From Phallusia mammillata (taxonomy: Eukaryota; Chordata; Ascidiacea; Phlebobranchia; Ascidiidae): 64,000 nt of DNA. How positions within the stretch are numbered: the first letter of the stretch is position 1; the number at the start of each line of letters is the position of its first letter. Shown here in pieces: positions 1-13,700 of this stretch. The DNA lies in contig QLIY01000053.1 of assembly GCA_003260075.1 (NCBI GenBank), positions 196,600 to 260,599 on the forward strand, in the 5' to 3' direction. Position numbers and translations under genes: made by a program. The notes beneath the pieces are model-generated. The model ran no database searches. It saw only the letters and a list, made by a program, of their open reading frames with translations, and had not been told where the DNA came from.

Positions 1-3000
1 AAACACACACCGACCCAACAGTTTTGACACGCCGTATATGGCACAAGTTTGACCAAACACACTGTGGATTGTGAGATAGAACAGGGCAAGCGTTGGGTGG
101 TTGGTTATGCTCAAGCAGAGATGGGTGATGGCCCTGATGGGTCGGTTAAAGCGGGTTGTTGAGCTTGAAGATGAAACGCAGATGTAGGGACTTTTGAAAC
201 ACTCTCAGTGTTTGCCTTTACTGTTAGATTTTCTGCTTTAAAAGTTCATTTTTCTGCGTTCGAAGTTCATAGCCATGTTTTATTAGTCGTTGAAAATTGG
301 TGGTTTGCGATTCCCTTGGGTGCAAACTGAAAATCAAACAGGAATATTGACAAAACGTGCGTTGCGTTGTAAAAGACAGATGGCAGGACTTAAGGTAACA
401 CTTCTAACAGCGCAACTGTGTGTAAATAACCCTGCGTTTTGGAGCGAGGTTGTTTGAATTAGTGTTATGTAGGATGGGTGTAGGATTGGTCTGTTTTGAG
501 TTCAATAGCAACAATAGGTTTGTCTCAAAAGTCATTTCGTGCGCACTTGTAATTGGTTTTCATTCTGCATTGTCCGCTCTTTGAAAGTTTACTCAGGCGT
601 GGCAGATGTGAGTTCACCTGTGCTCGCTCGCGCGTGACGGGCAACTTCACACTTGAATGAACATGCGTGACGCGACCTGGGCATTTGCACCGAAGCTTCT
701 CATTCAAGCTTTTGTGTTTGCCAGTTCGTTATTTCTCAGTTTGTCTTTAGGTTTAATTGTTCAAACAGACATGCTCCAACCCTTTTCCCTATTTAGGATG
801 TTGTTTTATTGTGTTTATACCATGGTATACTGTTTTTTCTTGTGGTTGAATCGAGCTAGGTACAGTATAGTTTGAAATATATGAAGGAAGTTTAAAGATG
901 GTGGTTGATATTGACTCTTGTAATACTATTAAATTACAACATTTTTTCAACGAAGACTTCTCAACTTTTTTTGTACTAGGGCCGCTATTTTTTCAATAAA
1001 AAACTTTTCTCCCGCAAACAAATTCCAATGTCTTGTATGACCAACTCCCACGTAATTTTACAAAGTGCTTAGAGGTGGGCGGTCCTGCCCTTTTTCTAAA
1101 GCATTCGATTACTGCCATTAAACACCTAGATATTTACCCAGTCTGAAACCTTATTGGTTACTTTGTTGAAGTTTAATAATTCAGGTAGTTTGCGTCAAGT
1201 TTTGTACTATTACACGAACCTAACTTTTCGTTGACAGACGGTAATCAAATTGAAGGCAGGGCGTAAAAAATAGGCTGTCTGATTCTAATTTTGACTTTTT
1301 ACGCATCTCTAGCTCTGAAACTACATGGATGGTAGATCCAAATGGATTTCTGATTAGTGTGAACAGAACCTCATTCATTATACCCAGTCAAAAGGAATGT
1401 TAAGTTTTCGTCTACGGTTCGGTTGATCAGTAATGCATTTCGATCAACCTGGTTGGGCTTTTAAGAACGTTGTCCTTAGAAGACAGGTTGCTTATGTGAC
1501 GTACAGCGCTAAGGCCTGATTGAAATATGAGTTTCCTTGCTGTCAAAAGCATCCTGCATGTCAGTCACTGTTAGTGTGCGTGAAGAATGTATTTGTCGGT
1601 GATGCTATATCGATTCGTGTTTTGGACAGGTGGTTTAATAGTTCTGACAATTTCTGTTTTGTTTGTGTATGAAAATGGTTACTTATAAAAAAAATTCGTT
1701 CACTTGCCTTATTTCAAATCAAAACGTTGCTAATTTCGCATATACTCCGAGCTAGCCAATTGTATCAGTGCTGTAACTAAATCGAGGTTGTTTTGAAGGT
1801 AGATAAAATGGTTTGTGTAAAAATATACCTGTTTACATAACCTTAACATACTGTTTTCGATTCCTACTTATGCTGTACACTCAGGTCAAATAAAAAAATT
1901 AAGATAGTCTTTTTGACAGATGACTTATTTTGCAGATTGAGCGGCATTTTACATTAGATGTTGTTTATGTTATGTTCAAAGTCTGTTATAAAAAAATTAA
2001 AAGCTTTTGTTTAATAATTATTTGCAACATTTATATGGGCGCAATGCCACTGCCAGCGCGCCAGTATCTATTCATGGAATTTCGTGAAATATATACTTGC
2101 TTTTAAACCCGTTGAAAAATTTACTTTGGAGCCTGGTTGATCCTCAAATAGTACACATTTTTGTGGCAGAATAATGAAACCGCTTTCGGAATGTGCGAAG
2201 TATAAAAAAAAGGATTTGGTTTTAACGTAAACTGCGTACATCGGGAATGCCGAAAAATCTTGCTTATTTTTTGTGATTAAAATTATGTTGTTACTTTGCA
2301 ATAGCTAGAAAGAAATACGCATAGAATTGATTTATACTTGAGTAATTCCGGTTTCTTGGGCTTGTCAATGGGGTTAAAAATTGAAAACGATTGTGTGGTG
2401 ATGTTTTTGTAAACATTAGTAAGAAAGTGCTGTGAAAAAAGAAAGTGCAAATACAAAATAAATAAAAATTGTAATTTGTGTCACAAGCATAAAGCAGTGT
2501 GTAATAAATGGTCAAGTTTGTCATTGGACGAAACGTTTGTGTCAAATCAATTCGTGAAATCAAACGCTGCTTTAAAGAGTTTTAACGAACAGTCAATGTG
2601 CCGACGTTTGTAATCGATCCATAAATAGCACAGACTGAAGAGGAACCTAACGGCGAAAATACCCAATTTCTCTTTATCTCGGCGACTGTAAATAGGTTTC
2701 CCAAGTGCGAAAACGCGTTTTTCATTTTACCAATGCAGCAGATTCGGTTTAGTCGTAAAAATAACTTGATTTAATGCATAGTTATTACCGCGGTTGTAAA
2801 ATTACTCCATCAAGGTGTATTCGTTGAACTTTCAATCAAGCGTTAGACAAAAAGTTAAAAACAAGCGCGGACAGTAAGGGCAACCGGTTTTTAAAAAGTC
2901 TGTATTAAACTTTAATTTTTGTGTGTCTTGTAGTATAGTACTGTACCTTGTTGCTGGATAACCTTTATTCTGAATCAACCTTTTAAGAGATGTATTTAAA

Positions 3001-3323
3001 TGATGTGTCTATGGAGCAGCATAGGCCCAATAAACTGTTGTCTGCTTCCGTGGAATTAGTCTCGTTTTGGCTCAATCCTATCGTCATGTAACTTATTTGC
3101 ATTTTGCCCGTCTGCCAGTTCATGAAAGTCTGCCCAATACGACGGCGATTTGCCTGCAAATGGCTGCTTGTGACGACATAGGCTCGTTGCGTGTGATATC
3201 ATAGGCCTGCTACTGTGCAATGGAACGGAAACGCTTGTTGGGTAAGCGTAGCCCGGCAGTTCATTCAGAACGACTGCTTATCAAAGGCAGTTAGTCAGTC
3301 GTATGTCAGCTGGCAATTTGTAG
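1..3323. other. No gene recognised; presumed upstream/intronic DNA
   Basis: AT-rich sequence with many stops in all frames. I see no exon with both good splice sites and protein-like content before the candidate membrane exon at 3324. If the downstream receptor phosphatase has a conventional ectodomain, its exons are missed here or lie before the window. Short open frames at 657-875 and 3215-3445 have no independent support, except for the membrane-like end of the latter. Confidence 0.5.
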
Positions 3324-3417
3324 GAAGCTCTCTGTATACGGTTGCATGTGAGGCCTTGTTGATTTGTGCCTTAATGCTAACAACATGTTTTTTCACGGCG
3401 ACAGGCATAGGATATAA
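3324..3417 (+). CDS. Candidate transmembrane exon of the receptor phosphatase
   Basis: The exon would begin after the acceptor tttgtag and end at AA|gtattt. It encodes a hydrophobic stretch of about 21 residues (ALLICALMLTTCFFTATGIGY) and ends two bases into a Lys codon. The next exon at 4795 begins with the single A that completes that codon and continues Gly-Lys-Lys-Lys-Lys-Ser, a typical stop-transfer sequence. The phase match and the hydrophobic-then-basic order are what is seen; that it joins this gene is inference. The 5' neighbour exon was not found. Confidence 0.5.
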
Positions 3418-3843
3418 GTATTTTTTGAACCAACGTAATGCTTAAAAAGTCAGCTTTCATTGCTCGTTTAAGGTGAGTAGATATCTGGACTGTGTAGTTC
3501 TTTTTACTAAAGTACATGCTTTGGTCAATTGATCATGCCATCCGCAGTGGTAGAATGTGGCTATCCTATCACAGCCTATCTTGTAAACCCGAGACACAAA
3601 AAAATGACAAAAAGTGTTAAAATTTAACATATCATGCCAGTTCTTCATTCAGTGCGGTGAGATATACTTCATACATTTGATCTATAGCAAAGCTTAGCAA
3701 TTGTAGCAACCAACCATGTAGACATGCACAGCTGTGCCACCGAAAGGTTACAAAAGCATTTGTGCTATAAATATAGCTATAGCAATAAGCATCATTGTGC
3801 GTCAAACAATTATTTTTGTTTTTGAATTGTTTACCTTCTAAAC

Positions 3844-4041
3844 CAGGGGTTCTTAACCCGGGGTGCGAGAACTGTTCCTAGGGGGTGCGGGGATGCTGAA
3901 TCATTAAGGTTGGTTAGGTCTATTCTATTTAAGCAATTATAGAAGGGGGAGCGAAAATTGGTTAGTGATTTGAAAGGGGGTGCGAAAATTGGTTAGTGAT
4001 TTGAAAGGGGTGCAGCAAGGTAAAAAGGTTAAGAACCACTG
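3844..4041. mobile_element. Short hAT-like element (MITE)
   Basis: The ends form an inverted repeat: CAGGGGTTCTTAACC on the left and GGTTAAGAACCACTG on the right. The interior holds two direct copies of a roughly 30-base unit (gcgaaaattggttagtgatt). CAGNGG ends are typical of non-autonomous hAT elements. No clean 8-base target duplication is visible. Confidence 0.7.
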
Positions 4042-4794
4042 TAAATAGTTGGAACGCATCCTGTGTCATNTTCTAAACAGTTTCGTTCATGCCAGCCGAA
4101 ATACTTGGCGTTTTTTTTGTTACGTGTTTGCCCTTTGGTAACCCCACAAATGAAATTCGTGACTCTACAACACGAACGCATGACGTAATAGTTTTCCAAA
4201 GCCGGGTTGTTGTGAGGTTAGGCATTACACGTTTTGCAAAACTTTTAGAGAGAAAATCCTTGTTTAGGGTCACAGTTTTTTTTTAACTTTTTCAAACGCC
4301 TTCATAAAATTCACTTACAATGTATATAGGATGACGTCACAGCCAATGAATTCAATATGTCATACATGACTGAGTGACCGTGCAACGAATTGACACAAAC
4401 ATTTTTTACGCTAATGGCATTTGACTGGCGTATTAAGTAAACCTGATTTATTATTACCAGCAAGGGAAAGCCTTACCTGCGTGGGGAGCGAAATAATTTA
4501 AATTTGATACGATTTACTTACCAAGATCAATGGTTCGTGTTTGGTGTAGTTTCGTACTAAAGTCAATCACCAATTTCGAATTTCGCCATGTGTTATTTTT
4601 CCACTGACGTTTTGTGCCGAACATTAACAATAATAGTCTTTATTCAATAAAAATACATAAAAATATTTGTGACTAAATAATCAGACTTGAGACCATAAAT
4701 GTCTGGTCTTGACTTGTACTTATTTACTCACCGGTTAATAAGGACTGATTTAGATCAAAATGACAACAGTAACCTGCATACATTTTGCTAATAG

Positions 4795-7700
4795 AGGTAA
4801 AAAGAAGAAATCGGACAACAATGAAAACGTGGTCACAACCAAATATCAAACTAACGCTGAGACGAAACAAAACCAATCCCTAGGTATGTATAAGAATAAT
4901 CTTCACAAAGTTGTTGTGTGGTGCTGTTTGTTACCTTTAACAGTGGAAAATTAATATGATTTAGACAGGGGCATACATCCGGTGTTACGTAGTTCGACTG
5001 TTGCTACGTATATGTTTGACGTAAAAAAAAAAACTTGCATTGTTCTCACTAATGAAAGCTACTCCACAGTATGTAGTGATTTTCAATGCGCCCAATGCTG
5101 CGATTGCAGAACTACAGTCTTAAAACCGCCCTGTAGGACTGTATAGGTTATGTAAACCAAATGTATAAAAAGTTATATGTGAAATAGCATCAAATTAAAT
5201 TTACACAGTTCTATTTTGTCAATTATGTACTTACGAAACGATAAACTGGTAAATGGTATAATGGAAATAAAATTATCAACATTTTTTTACATGGCATTTA
5301 TAAATGCTTTAAGTCATAATAATTTTACTTAGTCGTGCCTTTGTAATGTTCATTAGTGGGGCTGAATTTAGAATTTAAACAAGAACTTGCCTTTTTTGGA
5401 CGTTTATTGTCGGGGTGCATTAGTTTAACGATTGCTTCCTGATATTTAACTGGAAAGGACTTTAGTCGTGCTATATTGCTGCACAAAGTACCAGAACGTG
5501 TAATATCAATTAAATCACCACTGTGACTTTGTGTCTGCACAATTGACGACCACCAACCACTCATCCTGTTGACGTTTTTGGCTCCAGCTAAATGTAATGC
5601 CCTTTCAAACCTTTGGGATTTACGGTCGCGCATTTTGTTGGTTAAAAATTTGCCTGTGAACTTTTGCCAGGAGGTAGTTTGCGTTGTCCCGTCGAGTGTC
5701 CTTCCTAAACTCAAATATTTTTCGAGATAGCCAACAGTGCATAAGACCAACAACTATCTAATTATTACACGTTAGACAACTAATAAAAAGGAAAACATAA
5801 TTTTCATAAACCGAACCTTATTAAGGCAGTGATATAGCCTATGAAGGGGACTGGTTTGTATAATGCAAATTTTTACCCATTTTTAGGCATTTTTCCATCA
5901 GCTTTTTTTAGGCAAGGTTTAAAGAACTAAAACGGTGATAAAACATTAACATTTTTGTGACGCGCAGCCGATTCTCGTAACTCCTCACAAGCGTCGTTCA
6001 CGCCCAGCGGCGATGACGTCAGCGACGCGAAACCCGATGACGTCACTCACGGGGAGATTCCCTTAATCGCTACGGACGATGAAGAAGAAATTCCGACACC
6101 GCCTCCTCCCAGACCCCAGAACACATGCGTTGAGGCGAAAGACTTGCTTGATAATTTTGTGGCGAAGCACGCCGACGAAGACCGACTGTTTCGTGCTGAA
6201 TTTGAGGTATTTTGTTTATGTAAACTTGAATGTTGTGGGTGTGGGGCTACTAACGTAAGAACTCACAGCAGCCAGGTTTGCTAATTTCCGGTAGGTGACG
6301 CACGCAAATATCTTAAATGCAATTTGTCTGAAAAATGCTGACGGTACGGACTTTTAGTGTTGGTCTGAGTTTTTATAATAACAATAAAATCAACCAAAAA
6401 CCTAGTTCTTTGTGTTGAATTTAGTCCCTAACCCTTTCCCAGTCTCACTGTTATTTTAAATAACTGCGCTCTTTACCCTATCTATCGGTATTTAGCAAAC
6501 CTTTTCTACTGTGAGTTCTTACGTTAGTAGCTCTACCGTTGTGGGGGGTTAGCCTTAATACAGTTAGCACGCAAATTGGTTCACACTAATTTCAAACAAA
6601 GAAGTCATTTTTATTTTATTAAGACTTAGTTAAAGCAGTGTGAAATGGCAACTGTACACAAATTTTAACTGTGGAAATAAGCACTCTTGATATTGACTCA
6701 TCTTTACTAATTCATACAGTCCGAAAACTTGACTAATACTGTAACAAATCGTTAATTGTATGTATGAAGCATTTTTCTGCGCCTTCACAAGTGTTGTTTT
6801 TATTACCACAAAATGCTTCACGCGCTGTTTAAAGACATGCATTGTGTACTCAAGATAGTTTTTGTATAGTTTTTTATCTGCCTTTATGGTGAGATTAATT
6901 TTAGACCAGACCGCGTAGTATTTAACCTTTGGCACATTTAACAGAGCGCTGACGCCTTTGAATAGATTCGTAACTCCTTCCGTCTCTTTGTGCAGCTAAT
7001 GCCGGCCATTGTTACGTCACTGATGCCAAAGTGCGACTATGCAAAACGCCCAGAGTTCAGGGACAAGAACCGTTATCGCAATATCGTAACATGTAAGTAT
7101 TTTTATTACAAAATAGGTTGTCTTTGATTTAAATGTTAAATTCGTCACCTAACGTATTTGAGATCGTTGAATGAATGACGACACATGTTTATGACATCAC
7201 AGGCAACGAGAGCCGAGTCATCCTGTCGAAAATGGACGATGACGAATCATCAGATTACATCAACGCGTCGTACATTGACGTAAGTTAAATTGCGATTTTA
7301 ACATATATGATCAGGCGAGGCTATAGAAGACTATAGAAAAGCTTTAGTATTTCCCCAAGTAAGGATGCTAGTGATATCGATGTTATTATGTTGTAAAGGG
7401 ACACAAAGCACCACGGAAGTTTATTGCCGCGCAAGGACCCAAGGACAACACTGTCAACGACTTCTGGAGAATGATCTGGGAGCAACGTTGTTACGTCATA
7501 GTGATGATCACTGAGCTGTGGGAGCTTGGCAGGGTAGGTCACGTGATATTCTAATTTTATTGACATAAGACGCAGTGTTTGCATCCTATGGCGTGCGACC
7601 CATTTACAAGTATTATACTTAAATATACAGTAGAGCTACTAAAGAACACACAGTATAAAAGGTTTGCTAAATACCGATATATGCCGTAAAGATCGCAGTT

Positions 7701-10700
7701 ATTTAAATTAACAGTGGGACTGGAATAGGATTACGAACTAAATTTAACATATAGGACTGAGTTTTTGGTTGATTTTATTGTTATTATTATTATGCCCTAA
7801 CCATCACCATTTTTCACTCAAACTGCATTTAAATTATTTGCGTGGTCCACCTACCGGAAGTTATCAAACCTGGCTACTGTGAGTTACGTTATTAGCTCCA
7901 CCTTTTACAAGTACTGTGCTTTTTTTTACAACCCCGTGTGCGCAACAAAGAAGCGTTCATATAGAATGAAATGCAAGGCGACATGACACTGTTTGACATC
8001 ATTATCACTCATTATTAACTTGACGAGACCTTATTTTTAATTGGCCAGTAGTATTACTTGACGACGCGTTATTTTTTAATTATTTGTGCAGTTTTTCCAA
8101 TACCGCATACCTTCGCCGTTCCAGGGAGGACAGGTAAACCCCTCCTTAGTTAGTTTGTGCCTGGGGTAGATTCGGGGGGTCAGTGGGCACCCCCAAAACC
8201 CATGTATTTTAAGTTCGTGTCTTGTCTACAGACGTGGTCCCCCACCTTGTGTTGTTTGGCTTCCGAGTTTCATTTTACGTTTTCCATCTTTTTCTGTTTG
8301 TCTGCGTGATGTCATACTACGTCAATTGTTGTCCAGACAACGCGATGACATCATATATACGTGAACGCTCGGACGAGGCGTGCTTTATTAATATTTATCA
8401 CAGCATTTTAAATCAGTTTGCAACGCGTAATGTGCAAAGTTTTTAAATTCAGCATTCGATCCATGACTTTAATCACATTTTTTAAAGGTTTTTTTAGACA
8501 AAAAAGCAAATACAGAACCATGACCGAATATTAAAGCTGTTTTGACGAAACTATATTTTTACATCAAACTACCAAACAAAACTTAAATTAAATTTGTTTT
8601 CAGCTAAGTTTAAGTCATTACACAGGTTGAAAACGTTTAAAAAGCCTCCTACCTTTAGCATCATAGGACAAACTGTCCACAACCACTTAGTAATGTATTA
8701 CACATATGTGGTGTAGATGAATACTGCTCAACTAAATCAACTCTTTGCACATGCATTTATGTGTTCTCATGTTCATTTAGGACTGAAATGCTCGGATCTG
8801 CTTGTTGTATGTCATTCTTTTTTGTTTACCGTTTCCCCGCATGCACCAATTTTATGTTGCGCCGATTCACAGAAAAAATGCGAGCAGTACTGGCCAGCGG
8901 ACGGCGCCGTGGAATACGGCAAGATACGCGTTGAGAACGATACACTGCACGACTACGGCAGCTTTACCATGAGGTTACTAAAGGTCACGAACTGTGATGA
9001 ACCCGACGAGGTGTGTTAATTTGAATCGGAAATACTCATAACGTAGCGTAGATGTTTGAATATACAACACAAGCACGTATTGGTTATTTTAAGTAGAAAC
9101 GTTTCTGTCAATTTTTTAGTGAAAATATAATTTTGCACATATTAAGTTTATCTGATTATAGACGAATATACACAATGTAGTCGAAATACTTCTTTCAAAA
9201 ATCCCACACTTTCAAAAAATGTTGTTCATATGTGTTTTTTACACGTTTTCATTAAACCCATTTTGTAATAAATTTCCTTTTCATGATTTAGCATCGAGTG
9301 GTGTCGCACTTCCAGTACCGAGCTTGGCCGGATCACGGTGCCCCCAAAACCACATCTGAAATATTCCGGTTTAGAAAAATGAGTTTGGAAGCGCAGCCCT
9401 CATCTGATCCAAAAGCCGGGCCTATCCTTGTGCATTGCAGGTTTGTGGAACGAAATTAATCCAAAAATTTAGATTTTATTCTTCAATATGCTGAAAACTG
9501 GTCAGAATATACTACACGCAGTCACAGTACGCCTAACCCTACGCCTATGGTGGTGAATGCTTCGTGACCGGCTGATTCGGTATGGCGCCTTCCATAGGCC
9601 TGGCGTACTGTGATTTATATATGAGTGTGCTGTGATCGCTGGTCGGGGGGGGGGTGCGTCAGGGCTGATCCCAGTTATGAATTTATGATCATACTACACA
9701 CAGTTTATATCTTTCAATCTGAGATGATTTTTAATCCCAAAATAAGGACGTAGAATCTTTTTTGCTATTCCCGGCAAAACGCAGACTTTTCTTTGACTAA
9801 TGGCGTGGCCATTAAACCTTAAAGCTGGACGCCTACATGCACATACCTTGAAATTTAAAAATCCTGTGTCAAAACCACAACAGTCGTCCGAAATTAGTTT
9901 TGGAAGCCAAACAGTTAGCAAAGAGTTTTTGTTAACGCACGCCCGCCAACAAATGTATTTTAGTAATCCTTGACGTACGTGGCTGCACAAATTTCTGTGT
10001 AACGCAGGGGTCGGCAACCTTTTTCACGCCGCGTGCCAACTTACTTGCTGTGTGCAAATTGTAATAACTAAGTGTGCCAAAATTTTTGTGTGTTGTGCAG
10101 TGGTTGGTGCTTACTAATTTGAACCATAATTAGAATGCAGGTACATTCGTGTTTGTAAGTTTCGTTTTTGATACCATTAAATCCCCAAAACTGGAAATAC
10201 GTGGATGTAACAGCTTTTTCTTAATCAATCAGTATTTTTTACTTTAATATAAAGTTGAAAATCACTTGGTGTGCCAACCTTTACACGCGTGCCAGGGTTT
10301 GCCTGTTGTTTGTTTGTAACCATTCACGACAAATCCATTTAATATCTCACTCTTTGAAAAATCCCTTGCTGATTGAAGACATTTCTTACAACATAGTCTA
10401 ATTTTGATTATACATTACTGCAGTGCCGGTGTAGGAAGAACTGGCACATATATTGCTCTCGATAATCTGCTTGGACAACTCGCAGACGATAGAAAAGTCG
10501 ATGTGTTTGAGCTGATCTTGAGCTTAAGACAGAGAAGAACGGAAATGGTCCAAAGTCTGGTTAGTTACACTTTATATTTCAGAATTTTGATGTTAATGTG
10601 TAACGTTCAGTGTTGCCAGGTCAAATTTTCACAAATCGCCACTCTGCTTGTCAAAGCAAGCCTAAAATCCGCAACTTCCAGTAAATTAAAAACAAACGTA

Positions 10701-13700
10701 AAACGAACCCAGTTATAACCTCATCTAACTGCTTGCAAAAACGCATGTTGTATGCCAAAATTCAAAAACCGCGACCCGCAACCAATGAAATCAACACGCA
10801 ACTCGATGTCAGAAACACGCCCAATTTGACGGGAAAACCGCCTCCCTGGCAACACTGGTAACTGTGTTACATCGACGTGAATTTGTGACGAAACTAATCA
10901 ATCCAATTGACTTGTTGTTTACCGAATTACTTAATGATGCTATATTTCGCAGCTTTTCAATCACGTATATTCGCTTTAGGATGTGCATTTTTGTTTGTGT
11001 ATTTATTATGCAATGTTAACGCAAAGTTTGCGCACAGAAAAACACGGTTACAATAAAAACAACAAATAACCCTATATTAAAAGCTCTGTGGAAGCACAGG
11101 TGGTAGATTAATATCAAACATGCATACACTGGTTTTACCAAGTGTCGTGGAAATGAATTAATGGCATCAACTTTTTGTTATCACAGGACCAGTATGTGTT
11201 ACTACATAAACTTGTCACCGAATATCAAATGTTTGGTGACACCGATCTAGCTCAGGACGATTTCCAACAGAAGTACGAAGAATTATGCAAGTATGTTGTG
11301 CTGTTGGCTTTTATGTTTTATCAAAATATTTCAACCAAGGCGACAGACAGTTAGTACATCAGTGCAGTTGCTGATCAGACATTGATCGTATGAGCTAGGT
11401 TTGCCTGATTAGTGTACTTACAGTAGTGTGATCTCTCTGTAGCTTACGTATCTTTTAATGGCCCCTTCATTACATTTGAATTAATAGTGTATAGTTTTAC
11501 CTAAATTTGAATAATTTTTAGGACTGATGAAGAAACCGGAAGATGTGGGTTTGAATCCCAGTTCGATCTTCTCGCCAACACGAACTCATTAAACGGCCGA
11601 GTCGGATCCGGTGCTTCTGAACAAAACATGAATAAAAATCGCGACCCGGATGTGATACCATGTATGTTTTAGCTTCAGTTAAGGTCATCACTAGTGATGC
11701 ACCCAATCGACCAAATTAGCGACCAAAAATAATGTTACCAGGGTGGCGGTTTTCTTGTCACATTGGGCTGGTTTCTGATCTAAATTTGCGGGTTGCGTTT
11801 TTGGATGGTTTCACAAAAAGGCAATGTGTTTGCTTTTTTACATGCATATTGAAGCGTTACAAGCAGTTAAAGACGATAACATTAAGCTCTGTCCGGTCTT
11901 GTTTTCAATTTACTTCACAGTTGCGGTTTTGAAAAGCGGAGTGGCGGTTTTTGAGAATTTGACCGGACAACACTGCAAATTAGATTCGAACGAAATCGAA
12001 TATTTGGCAGTTTCGCCGCGTAAATTATGCAATAATACGGATTATTCGCTGCCGATTAACCGGAATGTGTGCTTATAAGTTTTTCAGTGCTGGTTGGTTG
12101 TTCTATGTCAGTGGTTCTTAAATGGTGCGCTCGAAAGATTACCAAGTCCGCTGCAAAAACCATGTTCTGAATGTGCTATTAACAACCTAACCAAAGACTT
12201 TCATCTCACAGACGATCACAGCAAAGTGTTTGTGGGCATGCGTCCCACGGAACAACTTCCCCTCTACGTCAACGCCTCTGTTCTACAGGTTGGTTGTCAC
12301 AACAAACTACACTCAACTGTGACGTCATCCCACGTGTTTTGATTTATTTTGACAGGGCTATGACGTAAGGCGTCAGATGATCGCAGCACAGTCTCCACTG
12401 GAGGGCACTGTTGAAGACCTCTGGCGCATCGTCCTGGACAACAATGTCACGTGTGTTGTCCAAACAACGCCTTTGAATGTCGGTGACAAGGTGTGGAATT
12501 TTTGTTGCAAGACCAGTTTACCATGCATTAAGCTCATTACCTATACACATTTTTACGGGACTATAAGTACGCTTTAGTTTAGCATTGTTGCCCAGAGTTG
12601 CGAACAGGCCTGAAATTGGAGCCCGAACCCAGCCCGAACTTGAAAGTACAGGCCCTAAACCCGACCCAAACCCGATTTGTTTTTAAGAAGCCCGTTTAGG
12701 CCCGAAATTTTGATTGGCAAGCTTATACATTGAAGACTCGGGAAAGACCAATACAATAAACACAATAGACAATTGGTCGAACCGGAAAGTACAAGCCTGA
12801 ATTTGGCTTGAAAATTGCTGTAATTTACACATGGTGTGAAGTCGGAGCCGAATGAAGTTCTAACCCGTTTACACTGGTACATGTAACTCTTGAGTTAACG
12901 AAACGTTTACTTTTAGGAACTCTGTCACCCTTATTACCCCGATTCCGGTTCGGTACAATACGGCGAGTTAACGGTGCAGAACGACGCGTCACGTGATCAC
13001 GGCAGCTTTCTCGAAAGTTTGCTGACTGTTAAAGGAAACGAACGAGAAGCGGTGAGTAAAATTCACCAACAAAACATTGGACTACTTCTACCGAATATCC
13101 AACAAAAATGTTCTCCGTAATTAATGCAATGGTTTAAATGCTGGCTTTCAATCAACCGATATATGTCAGTGTTTCTCAATTTCGAGGCAACCACTTCGAA
13201 TGTGACCCAAAGTGTTTTGATTTGTAGTAACTTTTGGACACACTAAACTATTTTCCAACCCCTCATTGCTTTCGTTGTTTCACATTTTTGTAAATTCCTC
13301 GAAAGCTTATTCTGAGGGAAAACTAGCTGGAGATTGCGAAAGGTTGAAAAAACACTAACTTTGTATAGTAAACTCAAACAACTTGCAACAAAATAGGCTT
13401 TTGGATTACTTGGATAATAAAGTTTTACTGGTCAATTCTTTAATATGTGCTTGGTCTTTTTGAACTTTTGGGTTTCTGCACATATTAGATGGAGTCGTTT
13501 GGAAACTCTCAGGTACAATAAGTACTTGATTTGTTAGTCATCCTGGAACGTAAGCTGCATTTGATTGAACTTCTTTTTACCGCGCTACAACTTAATGTTT
13601 TTTTGTTTCTTTTCCAATTATTAAACTGGTTGTGTAAAAATTGTTTGCAGACCCAAATAATGTAAACACTTTTCGATTTGCAGAAGTCCCAAACCTTAAC

